64,000 nucleotides of DNA from Liriodendron chinense (Eukaryota; Streptophyta; Magnoliopsida; Magnoliales; Magnoliaceae): the NCBI GenBank assembly GCA_003013855.2, contig PVNU02002353.1, positions 1,178,001-1,242,000 of the forward strand. The letters run 5' to 3'. Below, piece by piece: positions 1 to 11,125 of this stretch. Both the position numbers and the translations under genes were made by a program. The stretch's first letter is position 1. The number at the start of each line of letters is the position of its first letter. The notes under the pieces were generated by a model. That model was not told the origin of the DNA and did no database searches. It saw only the letters and a program-made list of their open reading frames with translations.

Positions 1-178
1 GCACTCTATGAATGGCTGAGATATCCCCACACACATACCAGATTGGCACGTGTAAAGGCTATGATGGAGAGGGTGCGTGTGGTCCACCAAAACTCAACAG
101 CCAACACAAAATTACATGCAACCCATGTGCAGTAATAGATTACAGGATCCAAAACCTGAAATTCCGAGAAACATAGAA
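1..178. other. 5' flank of POD1
   Basis: Non-coding DNA upstream of the first peroxidase gene. A short stretch near 40-60 (attggcacgtgtaaag) contains a CACGTG core and resembles stretches upstream of POD2 (about 6030-6060) and POD3 (about 32095-32130). No gene is seen. Confidence 0.5.
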
Positions 179-187
179 GTATAAATG
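179..187 (+). promoter_or_regulatory. Putative TATA box of POD1
   Basis: The string GTATAAATG lies about 110 bp before the POD1 start codon, a usual spacing for a plant TATA box plus a short leader. The call rests on sequence and position only. Confidence 0.55.
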
Positions 188-298
188 AAGCAATTACAAT
201 CCTTACTCTCTAAACAATCTAAAAAGACTCCATGAGATCTGAATAAAAAGCTTCCTATCTTTCAAAGGACTCTCCTTCTATGGAAGAAGTCTTTTCCA

Positions 299-2515
299 AT
301 GGCAGCTTTTCTTACATCTCTTCTTTCATTGGCATTAGTAGTATATACAGCTCTCTCTCTAGAACTCAATTTCTACAGAAATTCATGCCCACGAGCTGAA
401 GCTGTGGTGAGAAGAGTTGTAGAAGAGCATTTCCAAAGAGACCCATCAATCCCATCCGGCTTACTTCGCTTGCATTTCCATGATTGTTTCATCAGAGTAA
501 GCTCCTTCATTTCATTTTTTTTCCATTCATTTTTTTTTCAAATCTTCATGTGTGCTACGCAGCATACATGTGTGGGATCATGGATGTTTGTAAGGTGGTC
601 CTCAAGGTGAATGTTTAGGTGGGCCACAGGTGCGAATGGATATGGTCTAACTGAAGTTATGGCCCTTGATAGAGTTAAATGACAGAACATGATTCATGTA
701 GCCAACCCCAGTGATATGCTTAGATGATGAGGATGATGATGGCCACATGTACGAACCAATGGATGTACACATTAGAAAAACCAGTGATCCAATGTGCATG
801 TGTTGCTAAACTGATAAGTGGGTCAGCTTGATTTTTCAATTGGATTCATACGCTGATCAGACCATCCGATGAACGTCTTGGATCATACACAGATGTGCAT
901 CTGTATTTAGCATTCCTCCCCTTCTTATAATGTAATCTAGTGTTTGGATCATGGTCCATTGATTTGTAACTTAAACGGCCCAAAATGTTCTGTTGGCCAC
1001 AAAACTTAGAGGTGGTAAGGATTTGGGTCAGGGCACACATGGGTCAGCCTAAACCCGGCCCATTTATCTCTACGGCCTGAAATTACGATAATGGGTGGAT
1101 GAATATGGCTATTGGGCTGAAGACTTTTACCAGCATTAGAGCCGTTACGTCGTCATTTTCAATTCTAGGCCTGACGGTGGCATATTTATTTGGTGGGCCA
1201 CATGGGCTCTCTAAAAACTTAGACCCAAATCCAGCCCATTGAGATCTAGGCCCAGAATCTCAATCATTGAGCTGAACTCATTGCCACCCTTAGACACTAC
1301 AGCAGTGTTGATAATGGTGTTTTGCTTCAATGATGGCTGTTATAGAATGCGAAAGAATCGGTATTTGATTTTCCTGAGAGACTTTAATTTATTGAAGCTG
1401 ATTTTTCTGTTACAGGGTTGTGATGGTTCTGTTCTTTTGGACAGCCATGGAGATATCATAGCTGAGAAGGAGGCGCCTCCTAATCTAAGTCTCCGAGGAT
1501 TCGAAGTCATTGATGAAATAAAAGCCGAGCTAGAGATAGAATGCCGAGGGACTGTTTCATGCTCGGATATATTGGCGTTGGCCACACGGGATGGTGTGGC
1601 TTTATCAGGAGGAGCGGCTTACGATCTGCCTACTGGGAGAAGAGATGGGACTATTTCTACCATCACTGATGTCCATCTTCCTGATCCTGCATCGTCTGTT
1701 GCTGATGCTGTGGCTGCTTTCAAAACCATCAATCTTACTTTGGCTGATCTCACTACATTACTGGGTAAGCAGGTTTATGTTTTGATTTCATTGCCCTGAG
1801 GAAAACAGGATTCAGACTTTCGGTTGATCGTTTTTTGCCAGTGTGGTCTACCTTTCAGTGACTTGAAATAAATCCCTGAAAGATGGACCCCACCTCTATA
1901 GAATGTGTCTGAAACAAAAACTAGTCCAAGCCCAACATTAGATATCTCCTCATACAAAACAGGAGTGGGCCCCATATTCTCATCATGGTCATCTTCGTCG
2001 TAGTCACCATCATCAAGTTGTGTTCTTTCGATACAGTGGCAATTCAATGTTATGATCTGATATGTTCACATTCAGGTGCACACAGTGTTGGATTCTGTCA
2101 CTGCCTCTTCTTCATCGACCGGCTCTACGACTTCAAGGGCACCGGATTCCCTGATCCCAACATGGACCCCACCACTCTCGATGTCCTCAGGAAGAAATGT
2201 CCAAGACCCACTACACAAATTTTCAACATAAGCTCCGATCCGAAAGTTTTCATCAATCAGATGTCCAGTACCCCTTTCACTCTAGATAACTCATTTTACC
2301 ACGGCGTACTCAACGGAAGAGCAGTTCTTCAGTTAGATCAAGAGCTGGGTTTCACTGATCTCACCAGCAATGTGCTCGCGAAGTATTCAAGAAGGCCAGG
2401 GGCGTTCCAACGGATGTTTGCGAAATCCATGATCAAATTGGGCAATGTGGGTGTTTTAACTGGACAAGCGGGTGAGATTCGACTGAATTGTAGAAAAGTA
2501 AATCAAAGGCAATGA
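299..2515 (+). CDS. Class III secretory peroxidase POD1 (3 exons, 328 aa)
   Basis: Exons are 299-496, 1416-1764 and 2076-2515. All introns are GT-AG and the joined frame is open for 329 codons including TGA. The product should be a secreted heme peroxidase (EC 1.11.1.7) of the cell wall or apoplast. Residues 1-20 form a hydrophobic signal peptide ending before LELNFY. The distal site is R57/H61 in the RLHFHDCF motif; the proximal heme ligand is H185 in GAHSVG. The eight conserved cysteines are visible (NSC, HDC, GCDG, EC, SCSD, HC, KKC, NC). An extra Cys precedes the sixth (FCHC). The usual family intron after the ARD motif is absent, so exon 2 runs through DGVALSGGAAYDLPTGRRDG without a break. 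The C-terminal half (GTGFPDPNMDP, LDQELGFTD, VLTGQAGEIRLNC) reminds me of the Arabidopsis Prx44/57 type, a subgroup guess only. It is convergent with POD2. The start is the first ATG, followed directly by the signal peptide. Confidence 0.94.
1008..1293. repeat. Possible hAT-like MITE remnant in POD1 intron 1
   Basis: Inside intron 1 (497-1415), a left end reading GAGGTGGTAAGG faces a right end reading TTGCCACCCTTAG, an imperfect terminal inverted repeat typical of small hAT-like elements. I see no convincing target duplication. The rest of the intron shows no structure. Confidence 0.4.
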
Positions 2516-3237
2516 TCGAGCGAAATGTAAATTCAAATTGTTTTCATTTCAATGATTTTATGTTCCTCAATCAGTATATGAAGAGTAGTCCATAAGCTAA
2601 AGAAATTGAAATTTGGAAGGAAAATACTTCTCCATTGAAATGTGGATTAGAGTCTCCAAACCATGAGAGGACGTTTCTGTTTGGGGAAGTGAAGATCTAA
2701 CCGTTAGGATGGTGGATCAGAGTCTATGAAATACCACAAGAAATCAATAGAACAATCCTAGAAATCAGTGCGGTCTGGAAGAGCATACCACCAAAGCGAT
2801 TCCCAGTCCTACAACACCAATTTTCTCGTCTTTGGATGTTGATTGACGATCCTGAACTCTGTTTATTTCAAATACATGCTGATGGGCCACAAGCATTCAA
2901 TATTTGGGACACCCATCAGGTGGCCCCGGCCTTTAATGGCCCCAAAAAAAAGCCAGCCTGAATGTGGTAGGACACGGATGTGCATCAAATGTGGATTGCT
3001 AGGTAAATCCTTCCTTAACCTCGTCTTTTTCACTCATTGTGGCCCACCTGAAGACTTTAACTGACCTGATTTTCAGGCATTTAAAGTCTTAATCAGCGGG
3101 AAGAAATTGACAAATGTAAAGATTAAGATCTTTATTTGCATACTTGTAGTTTCTATTAATTCATTCATCTGTATGTTACAAAATCGTAGCTTACCATGAA
3201 AACCAAGATCATATATCCTCAAAAGAAAACGAGAGAG

Positions 3238-3278
<41 letters not shown>

Positions 3279-3390
3279 ACTGATTTATTTTCATAATCCA
3301 AAGCTTCCAAGGACCAAAACTAGAAAAATTCTACAAATGACACACATTCAAATCTTACAGTGGTACAACCAATCAATCCAAACCAGAATC
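2516..3390. other. Convergent intergenic region POD1/POD2
   Basis: This region lies between the stop codons of POD1 (+) and POD2 (-). It holds the 3' UTRs, a GA microsatellite and no gene. The last 110 bp resemble the 3' flank of POD3 (about 28690-28817), so the POD2/POD3 duplication includes the downstream UTR. Confidence 0.7.
3231..3275. repeat. (GA)n microsatellite
   Basis: About 45 bp of nearly pure GA/AG repeat, just beyond the 3' end of POD2. The short reading frames of alternating Arg-Glu or Ser-Leu across it are artefacts. Confidence 0.95.
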
Positions 3391-5620
3391 CTAACTGTTT
3401 ACTAGTGCGCAGTTTTTCCTGATCTCACCCGCCGATCCTGTCTTTACTCCAATGCGGCCCAACTTCTCCATGGACAGTCCAAACTCCTCAAAGAACTTTG
3501 AAAGTGGGCCATTGAGGAGTTCGATGATGTAAGATCTTGAGGTGCTGTCTGTGGTAAGAGCTGCATCAGACTCGAACAGACCTCGTCTCTTCAGTAGAAG
3601 TTGGTAGTAGCTGAGATCGAACGTCCTGAAACTGCCTGGGTCCATTTCCACCAATGTGGTGTTATCAGTCTGTGTCCTGCACTTGTTCCTACGAAGAACT
3701 GCAGCATACTCGCTGTCTAGAGATGGGTCTTCATCGCCTATTCCTGTGAAATTGTAGAGCCGGTTGCTGAACGATGTACAGTGTGCAATCCCGATTGTGT
3801 GGCCCCCTGAAATTATCAAAGACAGTTACTAATCTGTCAAGAAACTGCAAGGAAAAATAAAGAAAAAACGACCACTCATATAGATTCCGATGCGCATTCT
3901 ACACCGTTTATATCAACTGTATGTGTGCCCTTTATGCTTGTAAATCCGAACCATCCAATTCGTGTACCCCATTATGGATCGATCATATTTGTCGGTGGTC
4001 GACAAGGCAATTTGAAAGGAAACAGTTACAGCAATATAAATTCAATTTTTTTTATACTAATTGGTTAAAGATCATTGCAGTTTTCTACTGTGGTCCATCA
4101 ACAATGGGACCCACAATTTCTGCGGTTGATAATCGATGTACATGTTTGACATGTTTGACATGTTTATGGTGGATGAATCACCAACATTTAGGGGACTGCG
4201 GCAACTGAACATAGTAATCTAGCACTAATTCCTTATAGCTTACCAGATAACAGAACCAAATCTTTCACATTAAGTCCTTTGCTAGCGAAACTAGATTGCA
4301 GAGTAGTGAAATTGAAAAATGGAGCTGGGATTTGGTTTGAGGCCTCCGTAGCATTCGATACGGTGCCATCTCTTCGACCGGTTGGGACCCGCCAAGTGGG
4401 TCCTCCCTGTATTTGCAGAGGAAGAAAAACAGAACATCTTACTTAAAACATGAAGATCATTTACTTTGGTAGAAGAGAGATTCCATAAGGAGTTTTGCAT
4501 GAAGATGGACATTCATTAGGTGGAACCCACAATGCAGATGGACAGTCCCGAAAATAAAAATGGTTGAACATGGATTGTTGGTCATTCTTGTCGTATCATT
4601 CTTATTTTCTCAAACATATGTGGTCCAACTGATGAGTGATGCCAGCCTAATTTGGGCCAGGGGATGATCATGATGGGTCCCTCCTGATGAATGGCATTGG
4701 TCCTGCACTTGTGTGACACATCGTCAGATGGGTCAGGAAGGAAAAACTCAAATCTCTTGATAGATAGAACTGAAAAAGTGGGGTGATTGAATCCTCACAG
4801 TTACTACAATTGAATCTCTGGTGGCCAATGTAATGATATCAGCGCATGAAACGACGCCGGGGCACTCGGCTTCTACCAAGCTCTTTACGCGGTCGATGAA
4901 GTCGAAGCCTCGGAGGGTCTGATTTGGAATTGCATTCTTCTCTGCTTGGTTCGAAGTTGAATTCAACAGGACAGATGCATCACAGCCCTGAAAAAAAAAA
5001 AAAAATCAAAACAATAACAAAATCATCTCTTACACAAACCAGAAAAACCCCACATTTTCCCATCATTTCTCAAGTGGTAGTGATTCATTCAGTGTACATG
5101 TGACATATGACATACATGCATAGATCATCCAAATAATGGGCCCCATTACTGGAGTGAGATCCCAAAACTCACACCCATCTAATGATCCCAAGAAAATGAT
5201 CTGCGGACCAAATTCATCAATCAAAATCAGATGGTAAGATTGTCTGATCAGTGTGATTATTGGGATATGCTACATCCACAAAGGGGCCAACAATTTGGAT
5301 GGTCTGGATCAAGGTACATTTTGCACATAAAAGAAAGTAGGCCACCTTGAAAGGAAAAACAAAAGAGATCATGATCCATTGAAAATCAAAACCAAACAGA
5401 AGATACTGACCCTCACAAAGCAGTCATGGAAGTGCATTCTAATAAGCTGCGCCGCCAACGTCGGAACTCGTGAGATATGCTGCTTCACATAGTCTAATAC
5501 GATCTTCTCCGCTTTCGGGCAGCTCTGATCATAAAATCCCATTTTCAGAGAAGCTTGAGCATGGCCCAAGAGTGCCAAAAATGCAAGGATGAGAATCCCA
5601 GCGCAGCTCAACTTCCCCAT
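3391..5620 (-). CDS. Class III secretory peroxidase POD2 (4 exons, 325 aa)
   Basis: Coding order on the minus strand: 5620-5411, 4987-4799, 4406-4244, 3806-3391. This is the standard four-exon peroxidase structure, with introns after FHDCFVR, after the ARD-type motif (TRDSIVVT) and within the Gly before GHTIG. The joined frame has 326 codons including TAG. Residues 1-23 are a signal peptide ending in AQA. The distal site is R61/H65 and the proximal heme ligand is H190 in SGGHTIG. Eight conserved Cys and the PNQTLRGF and PTGRRDG blocks are present. The distal part (EMDPGSFRTFDLSYYQLLLK) is of the Arabidopsis Prx3/Prx27 type as I recall it. It should act in the apoplast on phenolics with hydrogen peroxide. 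An in-frame upstream ATG at 5698 gives a non-signal extension, so I chose the ATG directly before the hydrophobic segment. It is a close paralog of POD3, with similar introns and flanks. Confidence 0.95.
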
Positions 5621-5700
5621 TGTTCTTACAATGTAGGAAACCTCTCCCACTTGTATTTTCAAACTGTTTCTACACTGAATAAACACACCACAACACACAG

Positions 5701-5708
5701 CTTTATAG
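5701..5708 (-). promoter_or_regulatory. Putative TATA box of POD2
   Basis: On the minus strand this reads CTATAAAG, about 80 bp before the POD2 ATG. The same string and surroundings (GGAGCTTCTATAAAGCTG) occur upstream of POD3 at the same distance, which supports a conserved core promoter. Confidence 0.7.
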
Positions 5709-7054
5709 AAGCTCCTTCAATTATTTGAATTGGTATAAAATTCAAAGGGTAGAAGCAAGAACAATGCAATCTATTAAATGTCGATGGACGTGATGATGTG
5801 GAATTTGTCGGCTAGATCCAGCTCATTTTCTGGAGGGTCCAACCGTTTGTGGGCCATGATTGAAAAATAGGCCTCAAAATCATCAGATATGCTGGACAGT
5901 TAATAGAAACTGACTGATGGTCAACATCCAAGGAACACGTGGCCCATCTGATAATTGGGCCAACTGGATTTCTGGACACAGAACATACTAAGTGGGGTCC
6001 ACCTGTTGAATGGAACAGACGTTGGAACACATGCGAGTATGCGACATTGGCACATGTGGGGAGAGTAGCCATGTAGGCCATCCATACATGGTTGAAAGAC
6101 TCGGTGACTCGACCAGACTCGACATCCGAGTCGGAGGCGACTCTTGGCACTAGGCTTGACTGAGTCTGAGTCGACTCAGATGGGTCCCATTAGACTCGTC
6201 TGAGTCTTAAAAGCATGATCCACTGGGCCCAGTTATAATAGCACTGCCCAAAGGAGCAAAGAGCCATGTGCTTCAATGCAACCTTTGGAGTATTTTAAGA
6301 AGAATTAGTTAGCTGAAACGTAAAAGGACAAACAAAGGGCGATTTGAATACTCGAGCTTTTTGTTTTTGTGGGCAGAGCCATCTGCCAAGACCTGTTTTG
6401 CATGGATTTGTCTCTCCATATTTCATCGCTGGCAAAAGAGAATGTGGTCACTCGGTTTTGTTGGATGAGAACACATCACCTACAGCCAAGGTACCACAAG
6501 TCATGGTACCAGACCATCATTCCCGCCAATGTGCTATTTGGGTAGGAAATCAGCACCATAAAAACGATAGGCCCCACCTTGAAGATCAACGGTGAAAAAA
6601 ATTAGGGCGTTCTGCTAATCGGTGAAGCACACTGTTAGAATCAATGAAAACCAATGATCTGACTCAACATACGTCTTTGGCCCAGCTAAGTTCTCAATCT
6701 TCATTGTGGGGCATACCTTTTTCATGGTATGGATATATTACACAAGTTGCATGTTGTTGGAAAAGACAGTGCTGTATCACTAGTTGTGGTACGAGTGCCT
6801 GTATGTGATCAGTTCTCTTGCTGGATATCATGGCTTTTGCAAAATGATACAATATTCTCTAACCACTCCTTTGTTTATCTTACCAAATAATAGTTTTTTG
6901 GGGGCTGCTGAAATGTGAATCCCTCATGAATGTGTAATCCACTTGCTTTCGGCACCCGACTTACATGTGCCAACATGGCTTATGGGTGCGAGATCAGATC
7001 CGTTACCATGCAATACCTCAAGTGGGCCACAGGTGTACAGAAAAAATGAACGGT

Positions 7055-7055
<1 letters not shown>
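5709..7055. other. Upstream flank of POD2
   Basis: No gene seen. Bases about 6010-6100 (cacatgcgagtatgcgacat, ggggagagtagccatg) have a counterpart upstream of POD3 at about 32090-32150. Bases 6100-6200 are rich in GACTCG/GAGTC words, like the tract at 43.2-43.7 kb; this looks like a remnant of a dispersed element. From 6310 on there is no recognisable structure. Confidence 0.55.

Positions 7056-7094
<39 letters not shown>
7056..7094. repeat. (CT)n microsatellite
   Basis: About 39 bp of perfect CT repeat. Open frames across it (poly Ser-Leu or Arg-Glu) are not genes. Confidence 0.95.
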
Positions 7095-7096
<2 letters not shown>

Positions 7097-7519
7097 GCCA
7101 CTTTGGACCCGGTTAAAGAAAGATTTGGGTCGGATCCACCATCTTGGACCCGTACTACACACGTTTACTACAAGTCAGCTGATGTACACGCCACCACATG
7201 CCAGTGTGGCAAGTAAGTGAAATATCCCAGCCATCCATGATGTGGACCTCACCTTGTAGATGCTGCTACTGAAAGATAAAGGTGGTCCACTCAGTTGGTG
7301 TGTCATGATATTGGAAATAAGTAAATGGGTTAAAATTTAGCTGGTTTTTCAATAATGAAAAATTATTCAGTTTATTGTGGCCCATCTGATTAGTGGACCG
7401 AACTTATTCTTGAGATACACAATCTACTTAGTGGTACTCATCTGACGGATGGCTTGGATATTGCACTTGCATAAGATACTTGCATATGTACTGTAGTGGA
7501 GTGCAGAATGCGTACTAAG

Positions 7520-7860
7520 TAACTCAGGTCCATCCATTTTTTCAGCTCATTTTATTGCATCAGCCCAAAATTGAAGCATATGCAAAGTTCAAGTGGACCA
7601 CACCAAACAGTGTGGATTGGATGCCAACCGTTGAAAACTTCTTGGGGCCACAGAATTTTTATACCAAAGCCGGATGACAAATAAACATCACTGTAGGCCC
7701 TAGTAAGTTTTCAACGGTGGACATTATTATCTCCACTGTTTTCTGTGGTGTAGTCCACTTAAGTTTTGCATATGCTTCAATTTTGGGCTCAGTTACCTAA
7801 AATGAGTGGAAAAATGGATAGATGACATGGATAGTGACACAAACATCATGGTGGGCCTCA
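7520..7860. repeat. Foldback repeat, compact copy
   Basis: A nearly full-length hairpin. The segment from about 7562 (AGCCCAAAATTGAAGCATAT) to about 7606 (GTGGACCACACCA) is repeated in inverted orientation at about 7748-7793, with a few mismatches over roughly 45 bp. The outer parts (CCATCCATTTTTTCAG and GGAAAAATGGAT) also pair. It is a member of the dispersed repeat family seen throughout the window. Confidence 0.7.
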
Positions 7861-8044
7861 AATAGTGTCCTTATGAGTGTACATTAGCTGACTTTTTACA
7901 CACGCATGGTTTAGCAAAATTCTATATAGTCTCTGTCACAACGCTTATCTTGGAAAGGTGGAATTTACAGCGTCCAATTTATTAAACTGACCGTTAAACG
8001 AAAGGCTATATGGGGCCAACATAATGTTCACGTGACATCTGTTC

Positions 8045-8536
8045 GAACGCGGATTGCGTCCCCCCACCCCACCGCCTTTCCCGAGCTAGGAACGTACAGG
8101 GGCTCTGAGTGGCCACTGTTGGGTTTTATCCATGACGTCTGTCCATTTCTCCATGCCATTTTAAGATATAGGCTCAAAGCCGAGACAGATCCAATGCTCA
8201 AGTGGACCACACCACAAGAAGTTGCGGTGATAATGACCGTGATGTTTATTTTCCATCCAACCTATTCATAAAGCCACTGGATGAAGGGAAATGACAAATA
8301 TCATCTAGATTCAAAACTTCAGTGGCCCCAAGAAGTTTTCAACGGTAAGACTTTAATCCCCACTATGTGGTTCACTTGTATCTTTGGATCTGACTTAGTT
8401 TTGAGCCTATACCCTAAAATGATACGGATAAATGAATGGACAGTGTGGATAAAACTCAAACATCACACGGTGGCTACTCAGAGTCCCTGCCCGTTCCTAG
8501 CACCGGACCGGCAGGGGTAGGACGCAATCCGCGTTC
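8045..8536. mobile_element. Foldback MITE with outer TIR
   Basis: It begins GAACGCGGATTGCGTCC and ends with the exact reverse complement at 8520-8536. Inside, the arms pair with each other (AAGTGGACCACACCACA near 8200 and GTGGTTCACTTG near 8365; ATCCAACCTATTCATAAAG is the family mid-region). No target duplication is visible. A second GGACGCGGATTGCCTGCG end follows at about 8604, so related copies lie side by side. Confidence 0.65.
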
Positions 8537-9534
8537 AATCTGCTCCGTCCACAGATGCAGCAGCCCATTTCAGCACGCTAGCCTAAAGTGTGGCTCTAAA
8601 CCTAGGACGCGGATTGCCTGCGAAAGCCTTTCGCAGGCAACTCCTGCCCTCGGAATCTAGGTAGGGCCCACCCTGATGTTTGTGAGAAATCTATGCCGTC
8701 CAACCGTTTGTGATCTCATTTTAGGCCGTGCGACCAAAAACAGTAATCTGATGTTCGCCAATTAATGACATTTTCACCCTTTTTGACGCAGGGAGGACGT
8801 GGTAGGTCGATCACCGTCTCCCTAACCGATAGTTCTCGAATCCACGAGAAGAAATAAAAGATAAAAGAGGAAATAAATTCCAAATAATTGATTTATTGAT
8901 AATTGAATGAATAATTAAAAAACATAATTACTTTGCTTTAAATAATAAACTAAATCCTAAATTTGTACTTAACTCTAACTTGCAAAGGAAAAAAAGAATT
9001 CTAATACAATTAGGGAATAAATAGAAAAATCTGTGCAAATTATATAACGCCCATCGGGCGCTGTCTTCCTTCTACTGATACGAGCAATCCACATGTCCGA
9101 TTGCCACAAAACTTTGTGCTTTTACTAACATCGACGTACTCTTCAAGATGGTCGGCTCAGATTCTCCATACCAGTAGTAATGGGCCACCTGGACCATCTC
9201 CAGTTTCAGTGGGCGGAATTCGGTTGAAAGACCTGTCAAGCATGGTAAAACCTGCGGTGCTAGTTAGGCATTGAGCCTAGCTGCACTTTGAACAACCCAA
9301 AAGAGCCGTAGCTCATCGAGATGTTTTACCTACCTTACCTAGTAGTATTTACTAGTTCTACCCGGGGTGTTCAACCAAGCTTCAGGTTTTTGCCCTTATT
9401 GTTAAAGGACAAACTCAACTTTGAGGTTTTATACTTTAAGGAATCAAAAGAGAACAAAAAAAAGGGCAGGTAGAGGGCGTCCTTCTACGCACTAGGTGCG
9501 GGAGCTAGTACCCGAAGAAGGGGATGTAGTGAAA
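8537..9534. other. Degenerate repeat-derived tract
   Basis: No gene. Around 8607-8640 a short hairpin (CCTGCGAAAGCC/TTTCGCAGG) opens another partial foldback copy. Bases about 8785-8900 (GCAGGGAGGACGTGG, then GAATCCACGAGAAGAA, then an AT-rich run) resemble 12115-12236. The two could be diverged copies of a retroelement end. The remainder has no features I can name. Confidence 0.4.
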
Positions 9535-9673
9535 AAGAAGTCTCTGCAGTCGAAAGAAAAATTTTTCTTGAATCCCGTAAAGAACTCTCTGCAGTGGAAA
9601 GAAAAATTTTTCTTGCATCCCGTAAAGATGTCGCTGCAATCGAAAGAAAAAATTTTTCTTGCATCCCGTAAAG
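9535..9673. repeat. Three-copy 45-46 bp tandem repeat
   Basis: Three consecutive units run 9535-9582, 9583-9627 and 9628-9673, each with CTCTGCAGT or a close variant, the palindrome GAAAGAAAAATTTTTCTT and CATCCCGTAAAG. One frame reads through the array as a repeated KSLQSKEKFFL peptide, but nothing else suggests a gene. Confidence 0.85.
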
Positions 9674-10194
9674 TTTATATCATTCCCCCCAGAACTCTTT
9701 AAGCTTTTTCACCGAGGGTTGACTAGTACGGATCCCAACCCAGAAAAAACAACACCAATTAGGATTAAAGGTGGGCAAGGATCCGATCTGAGTTGAATAT
9801 GGACTAAGCAGTCGGGTGTGTTAGAACAATGTTCAAACAAACATTTGATCAGGGTGGCTTTGTTTAAACTTGGTTTGGTCTAGCCCAATCATGTTCAAAC
9901 ATATTCGAGTATATGAATTTCAGACAATTTTTACGAGTTTGGATAAATTCGAACAATTTAGCTTTTTTTCAGCTTAAAAATATTTTTTTCTCTTAAAAAT
10001 ATTTTTTTCTACTAGTAAATAGTAAAATATCGATTTATTCACAAATCACATATCAAAGATAACAAATCACAAGGTTTAAAGTTTTTAACTAACTAAATAA
10101 AAAATCATAACATAAATAGTTAATGTTCATACTTTTGCTCACCCTGAAGAGCGAAGAGTAAAGACTGAAGTGAACCAAACCTTGACTGTTTAAA
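9674..10194. other. Non-coding AT-rich tract
   Basis: No gene. Near 9770 the motif AAAGGTGGGCAAGG resembles the end of a small hAT-like element. A possible partner (GTGTCCAGCTCT) lies near 10635, but no target duplication joins them. The interval contains many GTTCGAA/GAACAA words. Confidence 0.35.
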
Positions 10195-10382
10195 GCTCTG
10201 TGAGTCCCACCATGATGTATTTGTTTTATCCACTCCGTCCATTCATTTGTACATCTCATTTTGAGACATTAAACAAAAAATGAGGCAGATACAAAGCTCA
10301 AGTAGGACCACACCACAAGAAACAATGAGGAGAATGATGTCCACCATTGAAACCTTCCTAAGGCCCACCGTCATGTTTATTT
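10195..10382. repeat. Left half of a foldback repeat, cut by a GT array
   Basis: Matches the left arm of the family (CCCACCATGATGTATTTG, TCCACTCCGTCCATTC, AAGTAGGACCACACCACAAG). It stops where the (GT)n array begins and the right arm is missing. Confidence 0.65.
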
Positions 10383-10389
10383 GTAATCC

Positions 10390-10433
<44 letters not shown>
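10383..10433. repeat. (GT)n microsatellite
   Basis: About 50 bp of perfect TG repeat at the point where a foldback repeat breaks off. Confidence 0.95.
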
Positions 10434-10436
<3 letters not shown>

Positions 10437-10664
10437 CGAGTCAAATGAACAAGTCGAGTCAAGTCAGGTCAATATTCGAGCCGAGTCGAATAGAGTCGTG
10501 ATTGAAACCGACTTGAAGTTTTTTTCCGAACAGACTTCGTGTGTTTGAACAAAGTTCGAACATGAAGACTTTCTGTTCGAACAGAGCTTTATCGAGTCGA
10601 TCCAAGTTAATCCAAACGAGTCGAGTTAAGTTGTGTCCAGCTCTAATTAAGATGATAGAGTAGT

Positions 10665-11125
10665 AGGTGGATCCCTAACTGTGGGGCTCCTTGTGATGTA
10701 TATTCCTTACATCCACACCGTCCATCCATTTTGACAACTCATTTTAGGGTATAAACCCAAAAATGAAGCATATCCAAATCTTAGGAGACCATACCACAAG
10801 AAACAATCTTGATTGAATCCTCACCATTAAAAATTCCACAGAGGCCACCGGAATGTTTATTTTCCATCCAACCTGTTGATAAGGTCACAAAGACCTGGAT
10901 GAAGAGACCACACAACATATAAAGTTGATCCAAGTTTTTTTGTCTCTTGAGAAGTTCGTAATCATCGATTACTACTGTTTCCTATATTATGGTCCACCTG
11001 ATATTTGGATCTACTTCATTTTTGGTATACTGCCCTAAAATGAGTTTTCAAAACAGATGAATGGTCTGGATGAAAAGATAAAAAATCAAGGTGGACCCTA
11101 CGTTCAGGGATCCACCACCTCAGGG
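10665..11125. mobile_element. Foldback repeat, full-length copy
   Basis: Left end TAGGTGGATCCCTAACTG, right end CAGGGATCCACCACCTCAGG, forming an imperfect TIR. Internal arms carry the family words CACCGTCCATCCATTT on the left and ACAGATGAATGGTCTGGAT on the right. No coding capacity. Confidence 0.65.

Noticed and set aside
3225..3290. GA array as a GAGA-type regulatory element
   Set aside because: It lies between convergent 3' ends, not in a promoter, and simple repeats are common here.
9496..9702. 68-codon frame with repeated peptide
   Set aside because: Tandem repeat read-through; no start context, homolog or exon structure.
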